A stretch of DNA of 64,000 nt from Micromonospora sp. WMMD961 (GTDB lineage Bacteria > Actinomycetota > Actinomycetes > Mycobacteriales > Micromonosporaceae). The notes beneath the pieces are model-generated. The model was not told the DNA's origin and searched no databases. It saw only the letters and a program-made list of their open reading frames with translations. Position numbers and translations under genes: made by a program. Positions 9,140-17,371 of the stretch are shown here, one piece after another. Where the stretch lies: contig NZ_JARUBJ010000002.1 in assembly GCF_029626145.1 (NCBI RefSeq), positions 3,507,501 through 3,571,500 of the forward strand, written 5' to 3'. Numbering within the stretch: position 1 is the first letter of the stretch; every line of letters begins with the position of its first letter.

Positions 9140-9928
9140 TCAGCGCCCGTCGTCCGCGTCGGTGACCGGGCGGGCACAGGCGACGAACAAGTCGAGCGCG
9201 GTGGCGTGCAGCAGGCCACCGGGCACCGGGTCGCGCAGGGCGGCCACCGCCAGTCGGGCCACCGGCAGCCCGTCGGGGCGGGAGGTGGCGGCCAGCACCA
9301 GGTTGCCGTACCGCCGGCCGCGCAGCATCCGCCGGTCGCCGATGACGCACACGTCGGCGAAGACCGCCCGCAACGTCGCCACCTGTGCCCGCGTGCCGAC
9401 CAGCGGCGGCAGGTCGGTGACGTTGACCAGGTACGTCCCGCCTGGGCCGAGGACACGGGCCACCTCGGCGGCGAACTCGACGGTGCGCACGTGCCGGGGC
9501 ATCTGGGCGGCCCGGTAGATGTCGGCGATCACCAGGTCGTACTGGCCGTCCGGGGTGTCGGTCAGGGCGTCCCGGGCGTCGGCGACCTCCACCCGCACCT
9601 CCGGCGGCAGCGGCGGCAACTCCCGGGCCACCAGCTCGACCACCGCCGCGTCCCGCTCGACGACCCGTTGCGGCGAGCCGGGTCGGGTGGCGGCCAACCA
9701 GCGGGGCAGCGTCAACGCGCCGCCGCCCAGGTGCAGGACGCTCAGCGGCGCGCCGGCCGGGGCCGCCGCCTGCACCGCCGAGGTGATCCGCCGGACGTAC
9801 TCGAAGTGCAGGTGCCGGGGATCCTCGACGTCCACGTACGACTGCTCGACACCGGCGGACAGCAGCGTTCGCCCGGTCCGGCGGACCGGGTCGACGACCA
9901 GCTCCAGACGGTCGGCGGCGCGGTTCAT
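9140..9928 (-). CDS. Spermidine-synthase-like SAM-fold protein
   Basis: The 262-aa protein resembles spermidine synthases and fused MFS-SpeE proteins. It begins with a short beta region (QSYVDVEDPRHLHFEYV). The Rossmann-like motif VLHLGGGALTLPRWL comes next, then VVERDAAVVELV and DLVIADIYRA. Actinobacterial stand-alone copies often do not make spermidine, and the polyamine-pocket residues cannot be verified here, so aminopropyl transfer is unproven. The ATG at 9928 is chosen because the extension to 10033 is low-complexity GC-rich sequence. It lies 93 bases upstream of the AI-2E gene on the same strand. Confidence 0.82.
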   Translation of the reverse strand: MNRAADRLELVVDPVRRTGRTLLSAGVEQSYVDVEDPRHLHFEYVRRITSAVQAAAPAGAPLSVLHLGGGALTLPRWLAATRPGSPQRVVERDAAVVELVARELPPLPPEVRVEVADARDALTDTPDGQYDLVIADIYRAAQMPRHVRTVEFAAEVARVLGPGGTYLVNVTDLPPLVGTRAQVATLRAVFADVCVIGDRRMLRGRRYGNLVLAATSRPDGLPVARLAVAALRDPVPGGLLHATALDLFVACARPVTDADDGR

Positions 9929-10042
9929 GACCGGCACGCTAACCGAGCCCACGGTCCAGCCCGGCGCTGGCCCCGGCACGGCCGGGGAGCCGGCGGAGCG
10001 GGGTGCCCCCGCCCGCCGGCCCGCCCGGGTCACGGTGGCCGG

Positions 10043-11020
10043 TCAGCCGCCGGCCATCCCGGCCCCCACCTCGTCGATCGCATCGTCGATCTGGTGGGCG
10101 AGGTCCACGTCGAGCGCGGTCACCCCGTCGGCCTGGTTGGTGCGTACGGTCAGGACCGCGGCGGTGTCGCCGGGACGTCCGATGCTCGGGCCGCGGCCGG
10201 TGTCCCGGCGCAGCTGGTCGAGGCGGGCGAGCACCCGGTCCAGGTTGTCCGGCGGCAGCGCGACCACCCGGTAGAAGCCCTCGCTGTCGCCGGACCAGTA
10301 GGGCAGGTCGTCCAGCGCCGCGTCGATCTCGTCGGCGTCCAGGGTGGGCGTGGTGGTGGAGGCGCCGACCAGGCCGCCGCCGGCCTCTGGCGGGTCGAGC
10401 AGGTCGCGCAGCCCGTCGGGTACGTGCAACGACTCGACCAGGTCGCCGTCCTGAGCGGCGAGCGCGGCCATTGTCGCCTCGGCCTGGTATCGGGCCTGCT
10501 CCGGGGTGTTACCGCTGATCCGGCCCACCTCCGCCAGGAAGCCGGGTAGGTCCTGGTGCCGCTCGATGCCGTCGACGGGCAGCACGTCGTGCAGCGACGC
10601 CGGCACCGCCGCGAGCAGCCGCTGCCGCTCGGCGGTCTCCAGTGCGAAGGCGAGGACCAGCACGGTCGCCTCGGTGCCCACCTTGGCGGTCCTGAAGTCG
10701 ACCCCGGCACGACGACGGACCTCGTCGACCAGGTCGTGGTAGCCCATGCTGCGCACACCGGACGCGCCGCTCGGCGGAGACGGCTGCGGCCGGGGATTGT
10801 CGGCGCTGCCGAGCTGCGGCGGCGCCGGGCCGCCACGCGTGGTGTCTGGTTTGTGCCGTCCGGCCGGCGGTGGGCCGGCTCGCTTGCCGGCGTCGAGGCT
10901 CCTGGGTTGCTTGGAGGCGCTCAGGCTGGCGCCGACCTCGCTGGGCTGGCGACTCTGTTCGCGGGCCTGCCGGGCCAGCGCGCGACGCCTCTGGTTGTCG
11001 CCTTCCATCTGCTTGCGCAT
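10043..11020 (-). CDS. DUF2267 protein fused to a degenerate pterin-carbinolamine-dehydratase domain
   Basis: The 325-aa protein has three parts. A charged, Pro-rich and probably disordered N-terminus (1-90) is followed by a DUF2267 helical domain (about 92-212, starting MGYHDLVDEVRR), then a C-terminal domain (about 226-317) resembling pterin-4a-carbinolamine dehydratase (LPYWSGDSEGFYRVVALPP...DGVTALDVDLA). The dehydratase catalytic His-His-Pro region reads TGRGPSI at 274-280, with the histidines missing, so the domain is probably non-catalytic. DUF2267 proteins are often stress- or dormancy-associated. The ATG at 11020 follows an AAGGGG ribosome site. Confidence 0.8.
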   Translation of the reverse strand: MRKQMEGDNQRRRALARQAREQSRQPSEVGASLSASKQPRSLDAGKRAGPPPAGRHKPDTTRGGPAPPQLGSADNPRPQPSPPSGASGVRSMGYHDLVDEVRRRAGVDFRTAKVGTEATVLVLAFALETAERQRLLAAVPASLHDVLPVDGIERHQDLPGFLAEVGRISGNTPEQARYQAEATMAALAAQDGDLVESLHVPDGLRDLLDPPEAGGGLVGASTTTPTLDADEIDAALDDLPYWSGDSEGFYRVVALPPDNLDRVLARLDQLRRDTGRGPSIGRPGDTAAVLTVRTNQADGVTALDVDLAHQIDDAIDEVGAGMAGG

Positions 11021-11220
11021 GTGGCACCCCTTCCGCTGGGGATCGTGGCTGCGCCAGTCGCCTTCCCGCCGTCGCCGAGAAGGAAACGGCGGGTGCCGGC
11101 CGGGCCGGTCCGGCCTTCGTCGGCGCTTCATCCGGCGGGGGTGAGGGGTGCTCACCCGCACGGCCCGCACGATCGGCTCAGGACCGGAGTTCTTCCGAGG
11201 TACGCGGAAGGAAGGTCGTC

Positions 11221-11535
11221 ATGAAGCAGATCGTCGAGATCGTCCCCGCCCGACCCGGCTGGTACGCACGCTGGCAGCTCTCTCCCGAGGTCACCAGGTG
11301 TTACCCGGTGAGCCTGTGGGCGCTGCTGGAGGAGGCCGACGGCACCGGGCGCGAGGTGGTCGGTATGGACTGCATCGGCCAGTGGCCCGGCGCGGACGAC
11401 AACGAGGCGGGTGGGCAGTTCGTCCGATATCTGTACCAGACGCCCGATTCGGGAGAGCCCGAGGACATCGAACCGCCCCCGACCGGCGAACTGCGTGAGA
11501 ACGGGCCCCGGCTCCAGCCGATGACGGCCCCCTAG
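11221..11535 (+). CDS. Hypothetical protein (104 aa)
   Basis: The protein has a compact globular start (MKQIVEIVPARPGWYARWQL) and a Pro/Glu-rich tail. The ATG is preceded by GGAAGGAAGG, a good ribosome site, and third-position GC is high, so it is very probably expressed. I do not recognise a family. There is no signal peptide, membrane helix or cysteine pair apart from single cysteines. It is separated from the divergent DUF2267 gene by 200 bases and ends at a strong double hairpin shared with the convergent STAS gene. Confidence 0.7.
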   Translation: MKQIVEIVPARPGWYARWQLSPEVTRCYPVSLWALLEEADGTGREVVGMDCIGQWPGADDNEAGGQFVRYLYQTPDSGEPEDIEPPPTGELRENGPRLQPMTAP

Positions 11536-11545
11536 GCATTCTTCC

Positions 11546-11578
11546 GGCCCCCGACCCCAGGTCCCAGGGTCGGGGGCC
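11546..11578. terminator. Hairpin 1 of a bidirectional terminator
   Basis: A perfect 12-bp stem, GGCCCCCGACCC paired with GGGTCGGGGGCC, surrounds a 9-base loop. It lies between the convergent genes ending at 11535 and 11606, so it can stop transcription from both sides. There is no clear T-tract, as is usual in actinobacteria. Confidence 0.7.
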
Positions 11579-11600
11579 ACCCCGGCTCGCCGGGGTGGCC
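11575..11600. terminator. Hairpin 2, overlapping hairpin 1
   Basis: A perfect 11-bp stem, GGCCACCCCGG with CCGGGGTGGCC, closes on a CTCG tetraloop. Its first 4 bases are the last 4 of the neighbouring hairpin, so the two structures cannot both form completely. Confidence 0.6.
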
Positions 11601-11605
11601 GACGA

Positions 11606-11935
11606 TCAGCCGGTGGCGCGGAGGTCGTCGTCGTGCTGGATGGCCAGCAACTCGGCCAGGCCCGTGCGGTCGAGCATCCGTTGCAACTGCGGGCTGACAC
11701 CGGTCAGCCGGATCGCCCCGGCGCTGCGCTGCATCACCAGCAGCGCGCTGAGCCCGGACGAGTCGCAGATGCCGACCCCGGTCAGATCGACCAGCACCTC
11801 GTCGTCGCCGTGCAGGGCGGCTGCCGCGGCGGTCAACTCGGGCGCGGTGTCGTAGTCGAGGTCGCCGGTCAGCCGGAGTCGGACGTGCCCGGCGTCGAGC
11901 CGGATCGCCTCGATGGTCAACAGCTGATCGGACAT
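11606..11935 (-). CDS. STAS-domain anti-sigma factor antagonist
   Basis: The 109-aa protein is a single STAS domain. The signature DLTGVGICDSSGLSALL contains the Ser that an RsbW/SpoIIAB-type kinase phosphorylates and a SpoIIE-type phosphatase would reset. In the unphosphorylated state such proteins bind the anti-sigma factor and free the sigma factor. The ATG at 11935 is chosen because the extension to 12058 overlaps the promoter of the divergent phosphatase gene. The neighbouring PAS-GAF-SpoIIE phosphatase is a plausible partner (inference); no kinase/anti-sigma gene is present nearby. Confidence 0.9.
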   Translation of the reverse strand: MSDQLLTIEAIRLDAGHVRLRLTGDLDYDTAPELTAAAAALHGDDEVLVDLTGVGICDSSGLSALLVMQRSAGAIRLTGVSPQLQRMLDRTGLAELLAIQHDDDLRATG

Positions 11936-12113
11936 CCCACCATGTTCCCAGTCGGGCGACGAAACGCAAAGCGGAGGCGCGGCGGTGTCGCCCCCCGAAT
12001 CCGCTGAGGTGCCACTGTTCGCCGACGGGCGTAGGGTGGGCTGGAGAGTTCTGACCATGGACGCCGGTTTCCGGCGTGGCTACGGGTGGACGACAAGGAG
12101 TGAGGCTCAGCTG

Positions 12114-13850
12114 GTGACTGCTTCCGACGTCAGGGACGTAGACCCGGGCGACGGACGGCTTCCCACGCCGAGTACGACACGGTCCCCGGCGTGGTCCTCC
12201 GCCGCGCTGCCGCCGCTCGCCCCGGACCGGGATCTCGACGCCCCCGACTGGTTCGAGGTCGTCGAGCATTTCCGGGAGGGCCTGATCGTCTGTGACGCCG
12301 ACGGCGTCGTGCGGCACGTCAGCCCGGTCGCGCAACGTCTGCTGCCCGAGGTGACTCCCGGCGCGCTGCTCGACGCGGCCGCTGTGCCCTCGATGGCCGA
12401 CGGCGACTTCACGCATCGAGGGCGCCGGCTCACCGCCCGCCAGGTGCCCCTCTCCGGAGCCCGCTGCTGCTGGTACGTCGAGGACGTCACCGACCGTGTC
12501 AGCCGCGCCGACGCGTTGCTCGCCGAGCGGGCGCGCTCGGCGTTCCTGGCCGTGGTCGGTGACAAGCTGGGCAATCCGCTGCACCCCGACCGGGCCGCCG
12601 CCGCGGTCGTCCGCCTCGCCGTGCCGACCCTGGCCGAGGTGGCCGTGCTGGTGCTCGCCCCACGTGCCGGTAGGGCCCGCTGGTGGCGGGCCTCGCGCAC
12701 CGACGACGACGCCCCGACCGTGGACAGCGGGGTGCTGGCCGGCGGTGACCTGCCGACCGCCATCGCCGAAGCACTGACCGGGGTCGAACCGCACGCGGTG
12801 GACTGGTTGGTCGAGCAGGCGGTGGACGCCGGTTGGCTGCCCGCGCTCGCCGGGACCGACAGCGCCGCCCGGGTCGTCCCGCTGCCCGGCCGGGACGCGC
12901 CGGTCGGTGTGCTGCTGGTGGCCCGCCGCGCCACCCGCTGGTACGACGAGGCCGACGTCGACCTGACCCGCGCGTTCGCGGCCCGTGCCGGCGCGGCGTT
13001 GACCACCGCACTGCTCTATCGCGACCAGGCGGAGGTCGCGGACACGCTCCAGGCCAGCCTGCTGCCGGTCGAGCCGGCCGAGGCCGCGGGCGTGCAGTGG
13101 GGCACCGCGTACCGGCCCGCGCAGGCGGGGCTGCGCATCGGCGGTGACTTCTACGGCTCGCACCGGCTCGCCGACGGAGGCTCGGTGTTCTTCCTCGGCG
13201 ACGTGTCGGGCAAGGGCGTCGAGGCCGCCGTCTTCACCGGCCAGTTGCGTCAGTGCCTGCAGGCGTTGCACCGGCTGGAGTCGCAACCCGGGCGGCTACT
13301 GCGGCTGCTCAACGACGCGCTGCTGGAGACCACCCAGGCGCACGGCCAGGGCCGCTTCGCCACGATCGTGCTCGGCGTGGCCCGCCCGCAGCGCGACGGT
13401 GGCCTGACCCTCACCATGGCCGGCGGTGGGCACCTTCCGCCGCTGGTGCTGCGCAACTCCGGCGAGGTGGAGTCGGTGCCGCTGCGCGGCATGCTGATCG
13501 GGGTGGTCCCCGACCCCCGGGTGGGCGAGGTGACAGTGCGGCTGGCACCGGGGGAGACCTGTCTGCTCTACAGCGACGGCGTGACCGAGGCCCGTGGTGG
13601 CCGCCGTGGCGACGAGCAGTTCGGCACGGAACGCCTGGTCGCCGCCGTGACCGGCTGTCAACGGATGCCCGCGCCGGCCCTGGCCGAGCGGGTGGAGCAG
13701 GTCACCTGTGACTGGTTGGCGCAGGGCGACCACGACGACATCGCGGTGCTGGCGCTGCGGGCGAGCGGCCCGGGCGGACGCGGGCCGCGGCACCTGCACT
13801 CGGTGCCCGAGCTCGCTGACATCGCCCAGCCGGGGGAGATCGACGCGTGA
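12114..13850 (+). CDS. PAS-GAF-SpoIIE (PP2C) serine phosphatase
   Basis: The protein of about 578 aa has a PAS sensor (about 45-127, FREGLIVCDADGVVRHVSP), a GAF domain (about 150-300), and a SpoIIE/RsbU-type PPM phosphatase domain from about 305 to the end. Metal-site motifs are GGDFY near 345, GDVSGKG near 365, LLYSDGVTEA and GDHDDIAVL. It should dephosphorylate STAS antagonists and so activate an alternative sigma factor. The GTG at 12114 sits downstream of AAGGAG; the frame is open back to 11985, but that extension overlaps the divergent promoter. The stop overlaps the start of the B12 protein by 4 bases, showing translational coupling. Confidence 0.9.
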   Translation: MTASDVRDVDPGDGRLPTPSTTRSPAWSSAALPPLAPDRDLDAPDWFEVVEHFREGLIVCDADGVVRHVSPVAQRLLPEVTPGALLDAAAVPSMADGDFTHRGRRLTARQVPLSGARCCWYVEDVTDRVSRADALLAERARSAFLAVVGDKLGNPLHPDRAAAAVVRLAVPTLAEVAVLVLAPRAGRARWWRASRTDDDAPTVDSGVLAGGDLPTAIAEALTGVEPHAVDWLVEQAVDAGWLPALAGTDSAARVVPLPGRDAPVGVLLVARRATRWYDEADVDLTRAFAARAGAALTTALLYRDQAEVADTLQASLLPVEPAEAAGVQWGTAYRPAQAGLRIGGDFYGSHRLADGGSVFFLGDVSGKGVEAAVFTGQLRQCLQALHRLESQPGRLLRLLNDALLETTQAHGQGRFATIVLGVARPQRDGGLTLTMAGGGHLPPLVLRNSGEVESVPLRGMLIGVVPDPRVGEVTVRLAPGETCLLYSDGVTEARGGRRGDEQFGTERLVAAVTGCQRMPAPALAERVEQVTCDWLAQGDHDDIAVLALRASGPGGRGPRHLHSVPELADIAQPGEIDA

Positions 13851-14884
13851 CCGCCGCCACGACGGCCGCCGACCCTGCCGGGGCCTTCGCCAGCTACCTG
13901 GACTGCCTCGCCGACGCCGACGAGTACGCCGCGATCGACCTGGCGATCGGCCTGCTCGACGTGGGCGTACCGGCCGAGCGGGTGCTGCTGGACCTGGTCG
14001 CGCCGGCGCAGGCCGAGGTGGGCGAGCGGTGGGCGCGCAACGAGTGGAGCGTCGCCCAGGAGCACGCGGCCACCCACATCAGCGAGCAGGTGGTGGCGGC
14101 GGTTGCCGCGCACGCCAACCCGCGCCCGACCGGCGGACGGGTCGTCGTCGCCTGCATGGACGGCGAGTGGCACGCGTTGCCGCCCCGGCTGGTGGCCGAG
14201 GTGCTGCGGCTGCGCGGCTGGCAGGTGACCTTCCTGGGCGCCAGCGTGCCCGCGGCGCACCTCGTGTCGTACCTGCACCGCTACGACGCGCACGCGGTCG
14301 CGTTGGCGTGTGCGCTGCCGATGCGGCTGCCGTACGCCCACCGGATGATCGAGGCGTGCCGCCGTTCGGACGTACCCGTGGTGGTCGGCGGGCGTGGGTT
14401 CGGCACGGACGGCCGGTGGGCGCGTCGGCTCGGCGTGGCCTGGGCGCCGGACGCCCCCGGGGCGGCCGACCTCATCGCCGACGAACGGGCGCTGCGCGGG
14501 GTGCCGTCGGCGCGGTTGGCGCACCTGGCCGACGACGAGTACGCGAGCCTGGTGCGGCGTCGGGGTGAGCTGATCGACGGCGCGTTGGCCGACCTGCTAG
14601 AGCGGGTGCCGGCGGCGCGCGCCTACAGCGCCACCCAGCTCGACTCGACGGTGAGCGACCTGGGTCACATCGTGGACTTCCTGGCCGCGGCGGTCTACGT
14701 CGACGACCCCACGTTGTTCACCGAGTTCGTCGAGTGGCTGGCAGAGATCCTGGTGAGCCGCGGGGTGCCCGCCGGCGCCGTCGCGCTGCCTTTCGATCAC
14801 TACGGCGTCGCGTTGCGTGACTTCCCCCGAGCGGGGCGCATGCTCGCCCTGGGGCGCGCCGCGCTCCCCGTCGCCGAGCGCTGA
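13847..14884 (+). CDS. Cobalamin-binding regulator with CarH-type W-x9-EH motif
   Basis: The 345-aa protein starts with a four-helix cap (1-90) containing W62, nine residues, then E72-H73. This W-x9-EH motif caps adenosylcobalamin in CarH/LitR photoreceptors. A Rossmann-like B12 domain follows (about 95-215) with CMDGEWHALPP, where H109 is the likely lower axial ligand, then FLGASVP and VVVGGRGF. Instead of a MerR DNA-binding domain it carries a helical C-terminal domain (about 250-345) that I cannot assign. Its start overlaps the phosphatase stop by 4 bases. Inferred role: a B12-based (possibly light-sensing) input to the SpoIIE/STAS partner switch. Confidence 0.85.
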   Translation: MTAATTAADPAGAFASYLDCLADADEYAAIDLAIGLLDVGVPAERVLLDLVAPAQAEVGERWARNEWSVAQEHAATHISEQVVAAVAAHANPRPTGGRVVVACMDGEWHALPPRLVAEVLRLRGWQVTFLGASVPAAHLVSYLHRYDAHAVALACALPMRLPYAHRMIEACRRSDVPVVVGGRGFGTDGRWARRLGVAWAPDAPGAADLIADERALRGVPSARLAHLADDEYASLVRRRGELIDGALADLLERVPAARAYSATQLDSTVSDLGHIVDFLAAAVYVDDPTLFTEFVEWLAEILVSRGVPAGAVALPFDHYGVALRDFPRAGRMLALGRAALPVAER

Positions 14885-15001
14885 CGAGGCCCCCCGACGG
14901 CCGCTCCGGTCGATCACCGCGCCCTCCGGCCGACGGCTCAGCTCTGCGTATACTTGCCGGACTGCAAACGTCCCACCGGTGGTGGAGCGAGGGGGAGCAC
15001 G

Positions 15002-15349
15002 GTGACGTTCAGCGTCAGCCACGTCGAGCGCGACGGCGGGGGCGTCTGGTTGCGGCTCGCGGGCGAGCTGGATCTGAGCACCGCCCCCCAGTTGACCGCC
15101 GCGATCGAGGAGTTGACCGCCGCCGGTGAGACCCGGCTGCTGCTCGACCTCACCGACCTCACGTTCTGCGACTCCACCGGCATGGCCGTGTTCGTCCGGG
15201 GGGACAACCAGGCGGCAGCCGACGGAGGGTGGCTTCGGCTCACCGGCGCCAACGGGCGGGTCGAGCGGGTGTTGCGGGTTACCGGGCTCGCCGACGTGTT
15301 GCGCTACGAACCGGAGTCGCTCGACCCCGCGTCGCAGACCTCCCCGTGA
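15002..15349 (+). CDS. STAS-domain anti-sigma factor antagonist
   Basis: The 115-aa single STAS domain includes the phosphorylatable region DLTDLTFCDSTGMAVFV. The GTG start at 15002 follows GGGGAGCAC, a good ribosome site. It lies 117 bases after the B12-binding gene and is followed by a receiver protein, so the run 12114-15863 could be one transcription unit or two. It differs from the STAS protein at 11606-11935 (CDSTG versus CDSSG), so the two may address different anti-sigma factors. Expected partner: an RsbW-like kinase located outside this window. Confidence 0.9.
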   Translation: MTFSVSHVERDGGGVWLRLAGELDLSTAPQLTAAIEELTAAGETRLLLDLTDLTFCDSTGMAVFVRGDNQAAADGGWLRLTGANGRVERVLRVTGLADVLRYEPESLDPASQTSP

Positions 15350-15416
15350 TGGGCTAGATTTCCCCGCCAGCGCGGTGACCGTCAGGTCCCGCCCCGCCGA
15401 CCCGAGGCAGGTAGTG

Positions 15417-15863
15417 ATGGGCGCAGACAGCCCGCAGCCGGTACGCATCCTGGTCGTCGACGACGACCCGGGTGACGTGCTCATGATCGAGGAGGCGTTG
15501 GCGGATTCCGACGTCGACAAGGTCATCGACGTGGTCAGCGACGGCGAGGAGGCGATGGAGTTCCTCCGCGCCGAGGGCCGGCACCAGCAGGCCCGCCGAC
15601 CGGACGTCATCCTGCTCGACCTGAACATGCCGCGGATGGACGGTCGGCAGGTGCTCGGCGCGGTGAAGCAGGACGAGGATCTGCGGACCATTCCGATCGT
15701 CGTGCTGACCACCTCCAACGCCGACACCGACATCGTCGGCAGCTACACGCTGCAGGCCAACGCGTACGTCACCAAGCCGATCGACCTGGACGACTTCAAC
15801 GACGTGGTGCGCCGCATCGACGAGTTCTTCGGCCGGGTGGTCGTGCTGCCCAAGCGCGTCTGA
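15417..15863 (+). CDS. Single-domain response regulator (Rcp1-type)
   Basis: The 148-aa protein is a lone receiver domain: acidic pocket VVDDD at 13-17, phosphoacceptor D68 in LLDLNMPRMDG, Thr switch region VLTTSNAD, and conserved Lys in VTKP. The longer loops and DLNMPRMDGRQVL sequence match the Rcp1 class, whose known members pair with phytochrome-type histidine kinases. No histidine kinase is adjacent, so it may act as a shuttle. Its place directly after the STAS gene suggests it belongs to the same signalling module. An ATG at 15417 is preceded by GAGGCAGG. Confidence 0.9.
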   Translation: MGADSPQPVRILVVDDDPGDVLMIEEALADSDVDKVIDVVSDGEEAMEFLRAEGRHQQARRPDVILLDLNMPRMDGRQVLGAVKQDEDLRTIPIVVLTTSNADTDIVGSYTLQANAYVTKPIDLDDFNDVVRRIDEFFGRVVVLPKRV

Positions 15864-15976
15864 CGCACGACCTCCGCGCACGCATGCTGAACATTTTTCC
15901 CGAACCCACTCGGCCGTCGCGGTCTGGGCCGAGGATCCAGGTGGGGAAGTAACAGCAGCTGCCTGGGGGCGACAGT

Positions 15977-16489
15977 ATGAGGTTCTCCGTCGTTGACACC
16001 GGTTACGACCAACGGCAGGTGGATTTCTGCCTGGACGAGCTGGGGATCCGGTTGTCCCGGCTCGCGGCGCGGGCCCAGGGCGCCGCCGGGTCGGGCCGGG
16101 AATGGGACGAGATCCGCGAGGAGGCGGCCTGGCTCAGCGGGCTGCTCCGACGGCTGGACCTGGGCGACACCGGTGCCGGCCGGTACGCCGACGACGCGAC
16201 GCGGCGCGAGGCCGCCGACCTCCTGGCCCGGGCCCGTGTCGAGTTGGACCAGGCCCGCGAGGAGGCACGGCAGGTGCGGGAGCAGGCGTACGCGGAGGCC
16301 GTGCAGGCCCGGCGGGACTTCGAGGCGGCCCTGTACGTCCGCCGTCGGCGTGAGGCCCGGGTGGACGAGATCCTCGGTCAACTGGCGGTGGACCAGGTGC
16401 CCGCGGACACTCCGACCGCGGCTGCCGGCGTATCGGGACGTCGGGTGGGAGTCGGTGGGAGCGCGGAACCGCCGCCCGGCCGGCGCTGA
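15977..16489 (+). CDS. DivIVA-like coiled-coil protein
   Basis: The 170-aa protein starts with RFSVVDTGYDQRQVDFCLDE, resembling the DivIVA N-terminal signature. A long Ala/Glu/Arg heptad region (about 75-145) follows, predicted to be a coiled coil, and then a Pro/Gly-rich tail. DivIVA-family proteins recognise curved membranes and recruit cell-wall or division factors; the divergence here makes that only a suggestion. The ATG follows GGGGGCGACAG. It converges with the lysozyme-like gene. Confidence 0.65.
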   Translation: MRFSVVDTGYDQRQVDFCLDELGIRLSRLAARAQGAAGSGREWDEIREEAAWLSGLLRRLDLGDTGAGRYADDATRREAADLLARARVELDQAREEARQVREQAYAEAVQARRDFEAALYVRRRREARVDEILGQLAVDQVPADTPTAAAGVSGRRVGVGGSAEPPPGRR

Positions 16490-16519
16490 CCGTGCCGGGC
16501 GGCGGCGTGGGCGGGTGGC

Positions 16520-17371
16520 TCAGGCGGTGAGCGCCGACGCGACGATCGTCGCCCGCTCCTCGTGCTGCGCGTACGCGTCGGGGTAGGCGGAGATCTGCAC
16601 GGACTGGGCGGCGTAGGTGACGCTCATGTCCTGCCAGCCGGGGACCTCGTTGAGGGCGGTGTAGAAGGCCCGTGCGGCGTACGAGGGGCGCATCAGCTCG
16701 GCCACCGTGCCCCAGCCGCTGCTCGGTCGCTGCTGGAACAGCCCGACCGAGTCGTGGTCGGAGCCACTGCCCTGGTTCGGGTAGTTGGCCGACTCCGGCA
16801 GGACGTCGCTGGCCAGGTTGTAGAGGTTGCTCTCCTGCATGGCGGTGGCCAGTGCCACCACGAGGGCGCGGCGCGGCATCTTCATCTCCAGGCCGACGTC
16901 CACGATGATCTTCGCGTTGTCCATCTGCGCCTGGTCGAGGCCGGCGACCGGTCGGGGTCGGCGCGGCTTGACCGGCTTCTTGGGCGCCTTGCGCGCCACG
17001 GTGGGGCTGGGTGTGGGCTTCGCCGTCGGGCTGGGCAGGACCCGCGCGGGGGCGACGTCGCGGTCCAACGACCGGGAGGCGCGCTCGTCGGCGATGGCCG
17101 CACGGTCGGCCATCGCCTCGGCGAGTGGCTCCACCGGGCGGGTCGTGTCGTCGCTGCTGCCCCGGGCGGTGGCCACCGCGACGAGGCTGAGGCAGCAGGT
17201 GACACCGGTGGCCAGCGCCACCCGGACCGGGGTCGAGCCCAGCAGGGTGCGACGGGTCGGCTCGGAGGCGCGGTGACGGCCGATCGTCCGTTCGGTTGAT
17301 GCGGCGTCGTCCGATGGGGTGGTCGGGCGCGCGTCGGTCAGCTTCTGGTCGGAGGGGTCGTCGGGATGCAC
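16520..17371 (-). CDS. Membrane-anchored lytic-transglycosylase-like protein
   Basis: The 283-aa protein has a cytoplasmic Thr/Asp-rich start and a single membrane helix at about 48-68. A Pro/Lys-rich wall-spanning linker (110-142) precedes a C-terminal globular domain. That domain has ALATAMQESNLYNLA with E180 in the position of a catalytic Glu, and DSVGLFQQRPSSGWG, both resembling SLT/resuscitation-type glycan hydrolases. It probably acts outside the membrane on peptidoglycan. The start is GTG at 17371. Actinobacterial homologues are common and mostly unstudied, so the enzyme activity is inferred. Confidence 0.72.
   Translation of the reverse strand: MHPDDPSDQKLTDARPTTPSDDAASTERTIGRHRASEPTRRTLLGSTPVRVALATGVTCCLSLVAVATARGSSDDTTRPVEPLAEAMADRAAIADERASRSLDRDVAPARVLPSPTAKPTPSPTVARKAPKKPVKPRRPRPVAGLDQAQMDNAKIIVDVGLEMKMPRRALVVALATAMQESNLYNLASDVLPESANYPNQGSGSDHDSVGLFQQRPSSGWGTVAELMRPSYAARAFYTALNEVPGWQDMSVTYAAQSVQISAYPDAYAQHEERATIVASALTA

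Noticed and set aside
7955..10549. An 864-codon plus-strand frame over the AI-2E and spermidine-synthase-like genes
   Set aside because: The translation is His/Gln/Arg-rich and without fold-like features, while the minus strand holds recognisable genes throughout.
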